From positions 1 to 64,000 of the forward strand of contig JASANG010000570.1 of NCBI GenBank assembly GCA_030248215.1: a stretch of 64,000 nt of DNA, written 5' to 3'. Shown here in pieces: positions 13,701-28,700 of the stretch. This stretch comes from Enoplolaimus lenunculus (taxonomy: Eukaryota > Nematoda > Enoplea > Enoplida > Thoracostomopsidae). Each line of letters starts with the position of its first letter. Position 1 is the first letter of the stretch. A program made the position numbers and the translations under genes. The notes beneath the pieces were generated by a model. That model searched no databases. It was not told the DNA's origin and saw only the letters and a list, made by a program, of their open reading frames with translations.

Positions 13701-16700
13701 CTCACAAACCGTAATCACAATTTGAGCAATCAGTGTTTATCATCCGGATCGCCGTCTGAATATTCCGCTGAGCTGCGCAAGTGGTGATCTAGTAAAGAGG
13801 ATACTGTAAACATATCCGGCGACAGTTGCAAATTATCCATTTATAAAATTATAATTGTTAAGGGTAGCATGGATGCATGTGCACTTCGTTGCACATACCT
13901 ACCAGTGTCCATATTTATCTATGCTCTTGATTATCGGATCTATTCTAACTATTCAGTCATTAGAGCGTTAACTCGGTAGATTTTATTTCAAACTTTAAAT
14001 TTCAAAGCTCATTTCGAGGTCTGAGTCAAACGACAGTAATTTTCAACGTGAAAAATCGTTGCTTTTTAGTTCTCAATTCAAGTTTAAGTTTTATAGGATG
14101 CGTGTTCAACTGGATGGCTTGAAGATATACCACGTTTACAATCGTTGCGTTCGCTAAATTTAGTAGACAATGATTTACGCCATTTTCCACAAAGTCTACT
14201 CCAGTTGCCTGCGTTGACCGATCTGAACTTGGCGTCAAATCGAATTCGTGAGCTGCCGAACAGTATTGTTAAATTGAAAAAGTATTAAAGTTTTAAATTT
14301 AACAAATTTAAGATTCTTTTCAAAAAATTTCTTTTTTAACAAATTTTCCAGTTCGACTGCTACAAATTATAAATCAGGTCATCGCGAGAAGAATTACAAT
14401 TTATACTTCCGAGAGTTTGAAATCAGAAGCTTTTTCTTAAGCGAAAGTTGTAAGCAACGTCTTTTTGCAATTAGATTATTTATCCAGATACCCACCGACA
14501 TACAGGGATTTGAATATATCCCCACGTATTCGTAGAGGAATAAGCAAATACCGGCACTGCAAGGATAAGGCAAATATGAATAAACATAATCTATTGATAG
14601 CCGATGTTTTGGTCAAAGTATCTTTGCTTAAAAGTTATACATTGTGAATTGAAACCCTAACTACACCTTCATATTTATACAGCATAAAACTTATTAATTT
14701 AATTTAAACGTTATTCCATCTTTTTTCACTTATTTTATTTCAGCTTACAATGTTTGAATTTGTCAAACAACCTGTTGATGCGTCTACCGAACGATATTGC
14801 CGAACTTCAGTCATTATCCGCTCTCGATTTAAGCTTCAATCAATTTAAAACGGCGCCAGAAATCATGCAACGGTTGCCATTGCTCGATACGTGGAGTTTG
14901 AGTGGAAATTCAATTCGAAATTTTGCTGACACGAACGTCTGTGATAAACTCCCGTTTGCACCTCAAGTTCGCAAAGTTAGTACTGTTGTTTTAGTTGAGT
15001 TTAATGTTTAGGGTTATAATAAAACTGGCCCATGTATAGAACAGGGCCGGAAACGATTTCTGGAGGGTCTGTAATAGAGTCAGTTTAAGCTTTAGACTAA
15101 CTTTTTTGCTTTGGCTCAGGTTTAGGAATAGGCTTATCCTTACGCTTAGGCTTAGGCTTAGGCTTAGGCTTAGGCTTAGGCTTAGGCTTATGCTTAGGCT
15201 TATTCTTACGCTTAGGCTTAGGCTTAGGAATATGCTTATATTACTATTCCGGCCCATAAAACTAATAGTTTTCTTACCACTCCCTAAAAGCTTAAACTAA
15301 CTTGATTTCAGCTTAAGCTAATCCACCAGTATTAAACTAACTTTTTAGATTAACTAAACTAACAGGTATGTTTACGCTTAAACTCATTTGATATCTTACA
15401 TATTTTCAGTTTAAGCTAAACTTATTGAACTTTTAGATACACGGCTGCTCTTGTTACTTAATTTAAAATAAGTTTCTTAAAATCGTGTTAAACTTAAAAA
15501 CGCGTTAGTTTAAGTATAACTTAAAATTCTTGTTTAGTTAGTCCGTCCAGCCATTTCAGTTTTACTTAAACTGATATTCAAGTTTAGTTAAGCTATAATT
15601 TCAGTTTAAGTTTTTAAAGAGTAGCAATAAAAGGTGCTTGATCGGGGCAAATTCGCTGTTAACAATACATAAATTCAAGATTAGAAAGAGTGTTTAAATG
15701 TACTGTAACGTGGAAAAACTACGAAAATTTCTGATTACTTGTAAGATATTTAAATGTGTGTCTTTACCTGAGGGATACAAGTAAAGCAGTAGCTTTTTTG
15801 ATATGCTGTATGCTATTTCATTTTTCAACTTTTCGTGTTTTTACCGAAAAGATATTGGCTGGGTTTCTGAAACCGTACTAAACTACGACGTAGTACTTTA
15901 ATAAGTACGTTCTAAACAATTACTTAACCATTTTGTCGTTGTTAAAAGCTTACTTAAATTAAGTAAATACTTAAATCGCTGACAAAATTTGACATACTAC
16001 AGATGAAGAACTCAGGCATGCTGACCTTGGTTTAACTGAAATTGTAGACTCATGTTGCCTCTTTATTATATAAAGCTGAACTATTGCTATCTTGCTGTGA
16101 CAGTGGCTCACGTTTGGCATTTATCTGTTTCTGTTCGAAAAGTTGAGTATTTACTTAAGTAGACGACTTAAGTAATTACTTAAGTACAACATAAGTAAAT
16201 ACTTAAGTAAGATTTCGGAAACCCAGCCATTGGCTTTTAACTAAAGTTTTGCTCATTTTAAATTTTTTTGGAATTTTATAAAAGAATTTTGTAATTAAAA
16301 TAATTCTAATTATACAGTAGTAGAAGTCACAAATTAAGTCGTAAAAGTAATTCATTTTATTACAGGTTGAATTGCGTTTCAATGGAATCACAAATCAAGA
16401 CTCTCAACAACTGTTTCCGTTTGGTTTCCTTCAAAACATGACTCATTTGGATATTAGAGATAATTCAACTGTTGAGTTGTTGGATCTTCGAATTTTGACA
16501 GGTTTACAGGTGGGCAACCAACGAAGACAGAGTTTATCAGTTCGGTTGTCGGCGGAATTCTTTTTTTGATCAAACATAAAAATTAGCTGTATTTTTGGTA
16601 CAATTTTAAAAACTCAAATGTATGGGCCGATGTATAGAATAGAACCGTAACCATTCCTAAGCCTAAACCTAATCGTAACAATTTGCTAATATTTACGCCT

Positions 16701-19700
16701 AAGAAAAAAGTAACAGAAAGCTTACGTTTGTTCTACTGCAGTCCTACAGAAAAACATTCCACCGCCTGATCCTTACGTGGACCAATTGGAGGCTTTAATT
16801 CCTTTAAAATTACACCAAAGAGTAAAAACTGTTGGTTTAAAGAGCAACGTTAAAATTTTCACATCATCGAATGAAATTCAATTTCAGTTAAGAGTTGTTG
16901 TTTCGGCTGTCTCGAACAACTTCTGTTTCTTATATCCCAGTTAATCGGTAAAACCAAACTCATACTCTTTGACAATTGCCAGTAACTTTATCTCCTGATG
17001 ACATTGTATAGTTTTTACAGGTTGTGCATTGTCAAAGAAACGCAATTTCAACAGTTCAACTTAACGGAAATTCTCTTACCGCTTTATATCTCGATCATAA
17101 TTGTAAGATTTGAGCAAATTTATAACGTGAAAATGGCACCATTAACCGATTCATTTTAAATTTTTACTGGGATTTCTTAACATTTGTAGCAGTTCATTGA
17201 GCGAAGCTCGGAGTTTCGCGAAACGTTTTATGTTTTGTACTCGGGGGTCGAAAGATTGATATCTGTCCGTCCGTCCGACTGGCGGTCCGGAAAGACTCTC
17301 ACGAACCGCCGAACAGATTTTGATAAATTTTTTGTTTGAAAGCTTATTATCTTGGGGTGTTAACCACGCATTTGGGTTTTAAACTTTTAAGCCGTTTATT
17401 AGCTACAGGCTAATTTGCATAATTGGTCAAGCCTAAATTAGGACATTTTACTGTATTTCACTAATTTTTTGGGTTAGAAGCAATCTAATTACAGTCCTAA
17501 AAGGGTTTTGGGTACGATAAATTTGAATAAATTGTTTACAAACCTCTGGAAAAGATAGTTGAATAGTTAGCTAATAGCTAATTTGCATAATAGCATAATT
17601 TATAAACCTAAATTAGGACTTTTTAAATATTTTCACTGATTATGAGAAGAAAGTAGCGGGCCGAAATATGCGTTTGTACTTTATAAGTTTGAAATGTTTA
17701 ACTCGACTGGTTAAAAAAAGTAAGTATGTTCGAGTTTCGCTCAATATATGTAGTTCCGCTACGACTGGTTTACGTATGTAATTTAGATGGGACAGCCTAT
17801 AAATATAATGTGACGAAAAACGAGATATATAAAAGACACATGACATTCAGAGTGTGAGAGATTTGTCAAAGTTGATTTTAGTCATGGTATTTGTTTGTAT
17901 TGGCCATGTATTGGTATAATCTGGTGTTTCTTATTACAGTCATTGATCATCGATACATTTCAACATATTTTTCAAATTTTTCAACAATTAACATATTTCC
18001 CATATTTTTCAAACTCGTATCCCAGTATTGTGATAATGCAATCATTGTCTAATGTTTTCAGTGTTTTAGAACCGTTTTTTTGTAACAAAAAACTTTACAA
18101 AATATTTTTTATTTTAGATTTGAAGTCGATTGAAATTTCGCCTTCACCTTACAATCTGAAGCAATTCAATGTGTCATAGTGAGTTTATTTCGTTACAACT
18201 TTTTTTACGTTAATAGTTTTTCTGCGTTACTAATTATTTTTAGGCGGTTTCGTAGCGAACATTTTTTCGGAAACTGGTTTTCTACAGGATTTCATTTTTG
18301 TAACTTTTGTTGAAAAATTGAAATAAACAGTTGCGACTCCAAGTTTTCCAATTTTTACTCTGTATGTTTTCTTCCTTTAAAACATTGCTTACACATATCT
18401 GCTGATGCCTGCAAACTTCACTTGAAACAATTCATAGTTGAGTTAATCGTTAAATTTCAGCAATCATTTGAGCCGTTTGCCTGAGTGGATAACAGATTTG
18501 CCGCGGTTGGAGAAAATATCAGCATCACATAACTGTATAAGTTTTATTCCTCATAGGTAAGGTTGTCAATGTTACATAAGGTGCGTAACAGTAATATAAG
18601 CATATTCTTTAGATTTAGCGTAGCCTAAGGTTTGGCAGAAATATAAACCTTTCATCTAACTTTAAGAAAAAATAAATTAGTCTAAAGCTTAAGCTTTACT
18701 TTTAGTTCCGGGAAAAATGTTTTGCCAATCAAACGAAAATGGGTGGGTAAAGTAACACAACTGTATGTTATTTCAATTCTGCACCTTATTGTCCATTGTT
18801 AGTAACAAATTTGGGTTTTTTCGTTATTCTCAGCGGGCGTTTGGCCAAAATTTTAAATTTAAAAAATTTGCATATTAGGGCTTCTGAAGACCTCTTCTGA
18901 TCGTTGCATACTTACCCAAATTTGAATTTTTAAAACATTTGGTTTTTAAGTACCCAAGATCACTTCTTGGGACCCATAAACTTTGTCAAGACGTTGCAAA
19001 TATCATTGCTCGTGGCTTGCGATGCAATGTCTAATGACGTACAATAGACCAGCAAGCTATGGTCAAACGAATCATTTGGCGCATAACTTGCGTTTTGGGA
19101 CAACACCAAATCAGGCATCCGGCCATAGCGATTTAGCCAATCGTCTGATTGTGGAAAACTCAACATCAGTCGAGTCAACTCCACAAGATGCATCCTATAG
19201 AATACAATTTCTCTAACTTTTTGACGAAAAATTTAAGTCCTGAGTGGCGACCGTCGACCTCGACTTCTTAAAAATCGAATTTTTCAAAAATTCAAATTTG
19301 GCCATGAAATGATCAGAGGAGACCGTGAACGTCGGCTGGGCGGAACAACAGAAAAGGTCCCAAATTTGTCTTAGGCAATACAGCTGACTAGTGAAGTGTG
19401 TATAATTAAATTAATCACAGAAATCTTATAAAGTAATGGATTTTTAAATTTTCAACTACATATCTATGTAATTATGGTATTTGTGAGCCTAATATTTAAA
19501 TTTAGACTGTTTTCAAGTATGCCAGCGTTGAAACTGCTATTTCTGAATCACAACGAAATACGAGCGTTGCCAACTGCAATTGAAAATTGTATTATTGAAC
19601 ACTTGGATTTACACCACAATAAAATAAGTCATCTTCCAACTGGATTGCTTGCATCAGCAAACAAGTAAGCTTTATTCAATATTCGTTGCGTTTCCGAAAC

Positions 19701-22700
19701 CCTACTTAAGTGCGACTTAGTAGTTACGTACATACAAGTAATTGCTTAACTATATTGAAGTTTTTAAAAGCATACTTGAGTTAAGTAAATACTTAAGTCG
19801 CTGACTAAATTTGATATACTACAAATTAACCGCTCAGGCATACTAACTACGGTTATAATTGAAAACGTAGACTGATAATGTCGGCTTTAAGTAATGACTT
19901 AAGCGTAACTTAAGTAAATACTTTAGTAAGAATTTAGAAACCCAGTCAATATAAGGTTAAATTTTTAACCAATCATCGTATGAAATTGTTTGAACAACTG
20001 TATACTCAGTTACATTAATGACTCTATTTCACAAGTGATTCAACCTCCTCTGATCCAAGACTTTTGTTGAGTAACTTTTCAACGATGGCCGATTTTAATG
20101 TCAACTGGTTCACTATAAAGTGCTTCGTTGTCCATTTTAGGCTTCGTGTGTTGAATTTGGCTCAAAATTTTCTAACCATTTTGCCGCCATTGAACAATTT
20201 TGCCGATTTGAACAAAGTTCATCACTTAATTTTGGCCGCAAATCGATTTACAGATTCAATTTTACGTGTTATTATTGACTATCGAAGGCTTCGCGTTCTC
20301 GATTTATCGTATAATCGTTTACGAAATTTGGATAATTCGTAAGTTACGTTATCTTCGATAGAATCCATTTTGCCAAATTAGTTTTGGTTCACAATTTACT
20401 AATATTTCTGAGTTTATTGTATAATCGCATTTTGTATTTGTACAACAGTTCAGCCATATGGTAAATACAGTTTTTATGACAATTCAAAATTGCTATTTTG
20501 TCAAATTTATAGACTTTTTACGTATTGATGGATTAACGCAGGCGTTGTGGCTTACCCCAGTGTACCAGGGTACAAAACTAAAATTTTGTATTACGATTTA
20601 GAACAAAAGTTGCATTGTTTTTGCGCGGCTGTTCTTGAACTTAACTTAAAGTTGTTTATTACACTGTAAAAAATGGTGAGTCCAATTGACTGTGTCCGAA
20701 ATAGGCATTTCCGGACTACACAAACATAGTCAAATTCGACTCCCCCGGAGTCAAATTCAACTCGCCCGAGTCAAATTCGGCTCACCCGAGTCAAATTCGA
20801 CTCACCCGAGTCACTCAGTGAGTCGAATTTGACTCTGGCGGAGTCTAATTTGACTTAGTTTATGTAATCCCGAAAAGCCTATTTCGGAGAAAGTCAATTT
20901 GACTCACCACCTTTGCTGTGTAGAAAGCTTGTAAAATAACAAAAGCACTCAGGCAAATGTTTTTAAATTGTCAACTCGATGCATAAAGAAAACAATTATT
21001 TTCAGCTGCATTGAAGCTTTAACTTGTTTGGAAGAAGTCAATCTGTCCGGAAACCGGTTACATTCTCTAGTTCCAGCCATCTCATCATTGCCCAATCTCA
21101 CCGTCCTCAGGTGCCATTCTAACGAGCTTGCAAGTATTCCTGACTTTTCGCGATCAGAAAGCCTTAAGGTAATACCAAGAGTCGATAATAAGAGTGTGCA
21201 ACTTCCAAAAATACGCGTGGCATAGAAAGTACCACCGCGCGTTGCGTTTTGCCCATACCCCCGCCTTATTTAGGGGGTCAACTGTACACAGAACTCAGTT
21301 AAACCTGAATCTAGAATACAATCGAACAAGGTTTGCACTGTGTATCGCAGCAGTATTTGCCTGCGTTCAAGGTTTCAACACCCGCCCCCCAAATGAGGGG
21401 GGTAAGGGAAAAACGCAACGCGTGCCGGGTACATTCTTTAATACACAGAATGTACCCAGTTGCACACTCTTGTTATAAGCAGTGATCATCCACTCTTGGT
21501 AATACTAATCAACTATTTTATACATTTACATATAGAACTCAGTGAGTCCTTACTCGTAAATTAGCTCATGCTAACAGGAAAAATAATCAGGAGGCAACAT
21601 CGGGGTTTCGCATAATCAACAGGAGCGCAAAACCGCTTTCGGTGTCAGCCTCTCTCCCAGTACGAACTCGTAGTGACACAACTGGAACATTAAATTTATG
21701 TTTACTTAATACAGTTAAGTTAGCGGTCTTCTTATATTTTGGCCATAAACCAGACCTGAGAACTTTCTTATGACTGGCTGCATGAAATATTTTATTGGTC
21801 CACCTGGATATTCCAGGGCCGAAGCAGCCACCCCCATGGCCCTCATTTGGGGGGCACCCGTAAAGGGGCTCCCACTTTAACCGGTTGAAACAAAAACCGC
21901 TTAAGTTTTAAAATGCGTCTGGCTTCTCGCTCGCGAGTTTACGGCCCTCAATGTGGAATTTGGGGGAGCCCCCACCCCTGCCTGCTCTGGCACTGTCGAT
22001 TTCTATTAATTTCATCCAGAGGAGCAATCTAATCCCCTGGCCAAAAAGGTCCACAGATTAACTTTCAATCGCTTGTTGTAGTCTCTTGTATGTTGTAAGC
22101 AACCGTATACCAGATTTGAACTGTAGCTATGTATGCATCTGTAATTATATCATTTGTACGCTTATTTAAAAATAAGCATTTACTGTTTGACTACTTGTTA
22201 TATATTAATTTAGGTGTTAGACGTTGGCAACAACCGATTACAAATGGACAATCTTGAATCGTTTCTGAGTCCACAACTCAAACATTTGGATCTTTCGTGC
22301 AATCCAAAGCTCAATCTAAATCCAGAGATCTTTGATGACTACAAGTAAAGCGAAAAGCGATCCTTTTTAGGCTTTAAACGCTTTGACGGCGTCGCTCGGT
22401 TGCCGTACAATTTTTAGCTGAAGCCGTCCGAGTCCGCACGGCATCGGTTCTGAAAATTTATAAATTATATGCGCCGTATCACCGGCAAATTGCCTCATGG
22501 CCTTCGAAGGCACCGGTAGACAAATCTAAGATCCGGGATGGGAGACACTTTCAAACATTCTTATCAAACCGAGCTACTGTATTGACCCGAATAAGAGGGG
22601 GGTAATAAGCGGGGGTCCTCATTTTGAGTCCGAATCAATTGGAGCCCGTATCCCTAATAAGAGTCCGTAAGCGGAGAGAGTTCCTAGACCGTAATTAGAG

Positions 22701-25700
22701 TCCATAGATGTCAGTTAACCCTAATTGTAGCGCATAAATGACTCCAGGACCAAACAATTTGAGTTCGAAACTTTAAAGCGTACTTAAATTTCAAAAGTAC
22801 ATTCCTAAGTATTACCTTGTATTATCGTTCTAATTCAACGAACAGTTGCAAAACCGGATATATATAAGTAACGAAGCGCAGCGGAGGGTGGGTTAAAAAA
22901 ATAATAGTCCATAACAGAATAACAAGGGGGTACCCTCTGGAGAGGCCAAATAAATATCAGTCCCCCATCTTATGCGGGTCACTACACTACTTAAAATCGC
23001 TGTACAGAAAGACAAAAAGATCTGATTGGCTGATACTCTTTTATAAAGGTGGTACTTAATACGCGAACCGTATATTTTTATTCAATGCTATTTGTTCTCT
23101 GGTTTTACATCAGAAAATGCCTCGGGATTGGACAGTTTCTACAACTGTACTAAATATATTTAAATTCTAATTTAGACACGAATTAACGGGGCTTTCAAAA
23201 CTAAAATTTTTAATAACTTTCAAGATTCGCTGCAAAATGAGAATATGCACATTAAATATGCTGGGACTTACATTTTACCTCACCCTTTTACGTCTTAACC
23301 GCTTGAACTCTCAGCTTTCAATACGACAGTTACTTACCTGCCATCCAAGGCAATCCTAGTCCACCTCAATAGGCCCTAAATAATAAAATAGTACATGTCG
23401 CTGACCTAATATTAGGACGTTTCCAAGCGTCCACATTTTCCGTGGTCCACCGGCAGTTTAAATTTACTGATAGCGCAACTGCGGACTCGTGTATGGTATT
23501 TATATATTCGGATGTAAACGCGGACCAATGCAAACATTTGATGCTACGGACAGCGGATGACTTTAAGTCTCAAGTGTTTCAAAGAGTCAAAGCACATTAA
23601 AAGCTGGTAAATAATTGACAAAAAGCAACACTAATGTTTTGTACAGCTTTATGCCACTCACACGTTACCATACGTGCACTCGGCGCACAAAATGTCCGTT
23701 CCCAAAAGAAAATCAATAGCTTGTCCGGCTTATGGTTTATCGAAGCTCATTATTTCCCAATAGTATCATCGGCAGTCTACGGACATCATAGAGTTTCACG
23801 GAAACTCTATCCAGACAAGACTGATCTGCAGTAACATTGTGTAGGACATTGAAATGTTTGAAAAACAGTGTAGTGGACTACGCAAACTGTATACGAAATG
23901 TCCGGCAATGCAATAGACTCTTGAATTCTCTGCACTTTTCTCAAATTGTAGGATGATCATTTCATTGCTGTTTTGTTTAGAACTGAAAGACTCGTTGCTT
24001 TGATTGACATGAGCCAAGAAGTTCAACACATTGTACCTCCTCCATCTGGGTCATCCAACTGTGTTGCTTCACCGCTGCCATGGTTGGCCGGGTTTTCGGA
24101 ATCCTCTGGCGAACGAAACAAGTAAATTTTCTATCACATTATACCTGGAAGTTGAACAAAATCTCGGTTTTAAACACGTACTGTATTGCTTGAAGCTGTT
24201 TCGTTATGGTGAAATAAAATGGTTTGTAAAATTTGTTCTAAATATAAGCGCTGAATTAGCGAAATTGGCTCTTCTATACACCTTCCCACAATTTTAATGC
24301 GAACCTAATCAAACACGGGCATAAAATTATACATACGCTTAGGTTCAGGTATATATAGGCTCAGGTTATAGTGAAGGCTTAAATTTGACTTTTGGGGAGA
24401 AGTGTACAAGAACTGCAAAACTAATCAGCATCCAGGGTTCCAACGAAACAGCGATTCCGGCTAAAATGTCTATAAAATTTGGGTTCTAATCCCGATCCCG
24501 ACTGGATGCTAAACCCCACAAATTTTCAAACATAGCAAGATGTTGGTTCAACAGTATCCTTAATACTGCAGTGACAACAGCACTAGTTAATTTTAAAAAA
24601 TGTGGGTTTTTTATTTATGGTGTCATAAAGCTTAATATTTAAAGTTTTGAAATGCGAAAATGCTAAATAAATTTAAAATAAAGGCCAAACTGATCCAGTG
24701 CTAAGAGAATTGCTAGGCTGCTGTCAGAATTAGTGGACCTTATTATTTTATCACAAAAATCTGAGGGAAAAAATGTTTACAAATATATTTGTGAGGGCAA
24801 AATTGTAAGGTATTGACCATATCATTTTATAATCAAAAAGTTTCCACAAGGGGAAAATAGGACCTTATTACTTTATCACGAAAAACTTTTGAGGGAAAAT
24901 TAGGGACCTTATTTTTTTACGAAAAAATATCTGAGGGGAAAATTGTAAGGTAGCATCATTTCGTTGCGTTACCACTTATAAACCATCGTTGTTGATTCGG
25001 TTTAAATTTGGTTTGATTTTGTTTATTTTACAGGTTATGCATATCTCAAATTCGGCAACCGGCATACGACGTTGAGAACGGAGAAGCTGTGTTTGCAATG
25101 ATTGACGGAGGTAATCGCATATGTTAATTATTGAAGGCGGTCTACTGCGAGACAGCGAGACTGGAGGACTTAGTCCCCGCGTTGTCAACCGTTTTGTGCA
25201 AATTCATTCTTTTACAAAATAATTATTTTCTCAAGATTGTAACATTAATTACAAGAATAAGTAAATGGTCAATGAGTACAAAATTTGTCACTCTGACTAT
25301 TCGCAATGCATGCAATTTTCACTGCAGATTAAATGATAAAGTTCGTAGCGCAAATTCATTAAATTACCTTTGCGTATACTTCTTTTTCTTAGAAAACATA
25401 AAGATAGGCAAAGAATTGAACTGGAACGTTACCCAAAATACGCATCTCGAGCGTTCATTCTTTAATTATCTAGAAAACCAGTAAGCTCAGATACAAGTGG
25501 ATCCAGAAGGGGGGCGGAGGGGGCATACGCCTTCCGTCAGAAAATTTTTTGTTACAATTTTTTCCCCTCAGAAAATTATTTTGTAAAAAACACATTTTTG
25601 CCGCAGAATTTTATTGTGATAAAATGGGAAGGTCGCTTTCTTACAATTTTTTCCCATCAGAAAATTATTTTGTAAAAAACACATTTTTGCCGCAGAATTT

Positions 25701-28700
25701 TATTGTGATAAAATGGGAAGGTCGCTTTCTTACAATTTTTTCCCATCAGAAAATTATTTTGTAAAAAACACATTTTTGCCGCAGAATTTTATTGTGATAA
25801 AATGGGAAGGTCGCTTTCTTACAATTTTTTCCCATCAGAAAATTATTTTGTAAAAAACACATTTTTGCCGCAGAATTTTATTGTGATAAAATGGGAAGGT
25901 CGCTTTCTTACAATTTTTTCCCATCAGAAAATTATTTTGTAAAAAACACATTTTTGCCGCAGAATTTTATTGTGATAAAATGGGAAGGTCGCTTTCTTAC
26001 AATTTTTTCCCATCAGAAAATTATTTTGTAAAAAACACATTTTTGCCGCAGAATTTTATTGTGATAAAATGGGAAGGTCGCTTTCTTACAATTTTTTCCC
26101 ATCAGAAAATTATTTTGTAAAAAAACACATTTTTGCCGCAGAATTTTATTGTGATAAAATGGGAAGGTCGCTTTCTTACAATTTTTTCCCATCAGAAAAT
26201 TATTTTGTAAAAAACACATTTTTGCCGCAGAATTTTATTGTGATAAAATGGGAAGGTCGCTTTCTTACAATTTTTTCCCATCAGAAAATTATTTTGTAAA
26301 AAACACATTTTTGCCGCAGAATTTTATTGTGATAAAATGGGAAGGTCGCTTTCTTACAATTTTTTCCCATCAGAAAATTATTTTGTAAAAAACACATTTT
26401 TGCCGCAGAATTTTATTGTGATAAAATGGGAAGGTCGCTTTCTTACAATTTTTTCCCATCAGAAAATTATTTTGTAAAAAACACATTTTTGCCGCAGAAT
26501 TTTATTGTGATAAAATGGGAAGGTCGCTTTCTTACAATTTTTTCCCATCAGAAAATTATTTTGTAAAAAACACATTTTTGCCGCAGAATTTTATTGTGAT
26601 AAAATGGGAAGGTCGCTTTCTTACAATTTTTTCCCATCAGAAAATTATTTTGTAAAAAACACATTTTTGCCGCAGAATTTTATTGTGATAAAATGGGAAG
26701 GTCGCTTTCTTACAATTTTTTCCCATCAGAAAATTATTTTGTAAAAAACACATTTTTGCCGCAGAATTTTATTGTGATAAAATGGGAAGGTCGCTTTCTT
26801 ACAATTTTTTCCCATCAGAAAATTATTTTGTAAAAAACACATTTTTGCCGCAGAATTTTATTGTGATAAAATGGGAAGGTCGCTTTCTTACAATTTTTTC
26901 CCATCAGAAAATTATTTTGTAAAAAACACATTTTTGCCGCAGAATTTTATTGTGATAAAATGGGAAGGTCGCTTTCTTACAATTTTTTCCCATCAGAAAA
27001 TTATTTTGTAAAAAACACATTTTAAATGATAAAAAAATTCACTTTCTTACAATTTTTTCCCATCAGAAAATTATTTTGTAAAAAACACATTTTTGCCGCA
27101 GAATTTTATTGTGATAAAATGGGAAGGTCGCTTTCTTACAATTTTTTCCCATCAGAAAATTTTTTGGTGACAAAATGATGCTGCTGCCACTTACAATTTT
27201 TTTGTGTTTCATAACGTTTGCCAGCCCGCCCTCCCGTCAAAAAATTTGAGATCCGCCTCTGATCTCAGAGGGTGTATTATAGAAGAGATTTTCAGGTTTG
27301 AACAACGAAATTCCACTGTTACTGCAAGAAAAGTTAACTCATATCATTCGTGACGAGTGTATGACTGCAAACGCTACTTTGCCACCACAACATCTCAAAT
27401 TTGGTTTAATTTCAGCGCACAGGTTAGTAACGGGTTTTATGCGATATTATAAAGTGGATTTGTTGGCTAACTGGATTAGGCATCGTGTCAAAAATAAATC
27501 ACTATTTTAAAACGCTTTTCGCTATTGACAAGGCATCTTTCAAAACGTTTTTTTGTAAAGTGGAAAAATTGTCATATTATCTAGCGAAGGTAAACGCTAC
27601 TTACGTAAGTAAACGGTTTTAGCTTTTGTCAAAACTCTATTTCTTCATCTTTCTAAAATAAGACAGGCGTTTTGCGTTTTTGACCCGATTGCTTTATAGC
27701 AGGCATTAAAATGTTCGAAAAATCATTTTTTTAAAAACTGGTTTGTCTGAGCTGCTTTTAGCAAAACGGTCACGACAAATAATTATGGATTGTGCCTAAA
27801 GTGATTGTTTGCTAAAACATACTCTCATTTTTTGGCTCGGCTTCTGTTAGCTTAATTGTTGTTTTTCACGTATTTACAGACTCCTTCAAGCGAAAGGGCA
27901 ACGACTTGGAGCGTCATGTGTCGTGTGTCATATACAACGGCAGCGTTGTGTTGATAACAACGAATATGGAAAAGTTAATCATTCGATCAGTAGTCATGAA
28001 ACCAACAGTGTTAATTCTAGTCTTCCAAATTGTGGTTCACAACAATCGGTGTATTTACTTCATGTCGCCAATGTCGGTCAGACAGAAGCTATTTTATGCC
28101 GTAACGGCAATCCAATTGTACTTACAAAGCGGTTCGGTGTCACAGGGTTAAATTCAGTCGCGCAGTCGGAATATGAACGTGTTCGCAACGCTGGTGGCAT
28201 TGTGACTGAAGTAAGCGGAATCGAGTATAACTAATTGTTTATTAATTTATTTTTGTTCAAATGATGGATCCAGGGGGATGGCGGCAAGTATCTCCCACCG
28301 ATGGACGATTGCCGAAGCGACGTTTGTCCAAACGATAGTTGTCCAAATGCAGGATGTGTCGCGTTTGGACCATTGTCGTTTAAACAGTTGGTCCATTTAT
28401 TTAGGCAACTGTCGTTTTTGCGATTGTTGCGTTTGGCTCACTGTTGTTTGGGTAATCATTGCATTTGGGCATTGGTCGCATTTTATATACGTCCATCTGT
28501 ATTTCAATAATTAATTAAACTTTAGGACGGCGAAATCAATGGCATTACTTCGTGCAGTCGGCTTCTTGGCTGTAATTTTTTGTTCCCATCTGTGATACCT
28601 GATCCTCATGTGGACACCGTTGTTCTTGGTGAACCGGATGAATTTTTGTTGATTGCGAATCGTGGACTTTGGGAATACATCGAACATAAGGAAGCTGTCC

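Larger units (their letters stand above)
13242..22344 (+). other. PHLPP: PHLPP exons 4-14: leucine-rich repeat domain
   Basis: Eleven exons (13242-13388, 14097-14281, 14744-14975, 16366-16509, 17021-17102, 18118-18178, 18461-18556, 19506-19664, 20141-20338, 21006-21168, 22214-22344) encode residues 594-1125. Typical LRR units can be read: LTQLNLRHNVL, LRSLNLVDNDLRHFP, LTDLNLASNRIRELP, LSALDLSFNQF, MTHLDIRDNS, LKLLFLNHNEIRALP, LRVLNLAQNFLTILP, LRVLDLSYNRLRNL, LEEVNLSGNRLHSL, LKHLDLSCNPKLNL. Individual exons are only 61-232 nt. LRRs in PHLPP bind substrates and scaffold proteins. Confidence 0.92.

Noticed and set aside
15138-15240. Interstitial telomere or chromosome end
   Set aside because: The tract lies within an element with 8-bp target duplication, and the same tract recurs in other copies.
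15106-15300. Leu/Arg-rich and Ser/Leu-rich open frames on both strands
   Set aside because: They are translations of the GGCTTA repeat inside a family B MITE.
25549-26299. Repeated open frames in the 89-bp array
   Set aside because: Each frame is the repeat unit read over and over; it stops wherever a unit has an indel.
25554-27170. CRISPR-like array
   Set aside because: Units are contiguous and identical with no unique spacers, in a eukaryotic intron.
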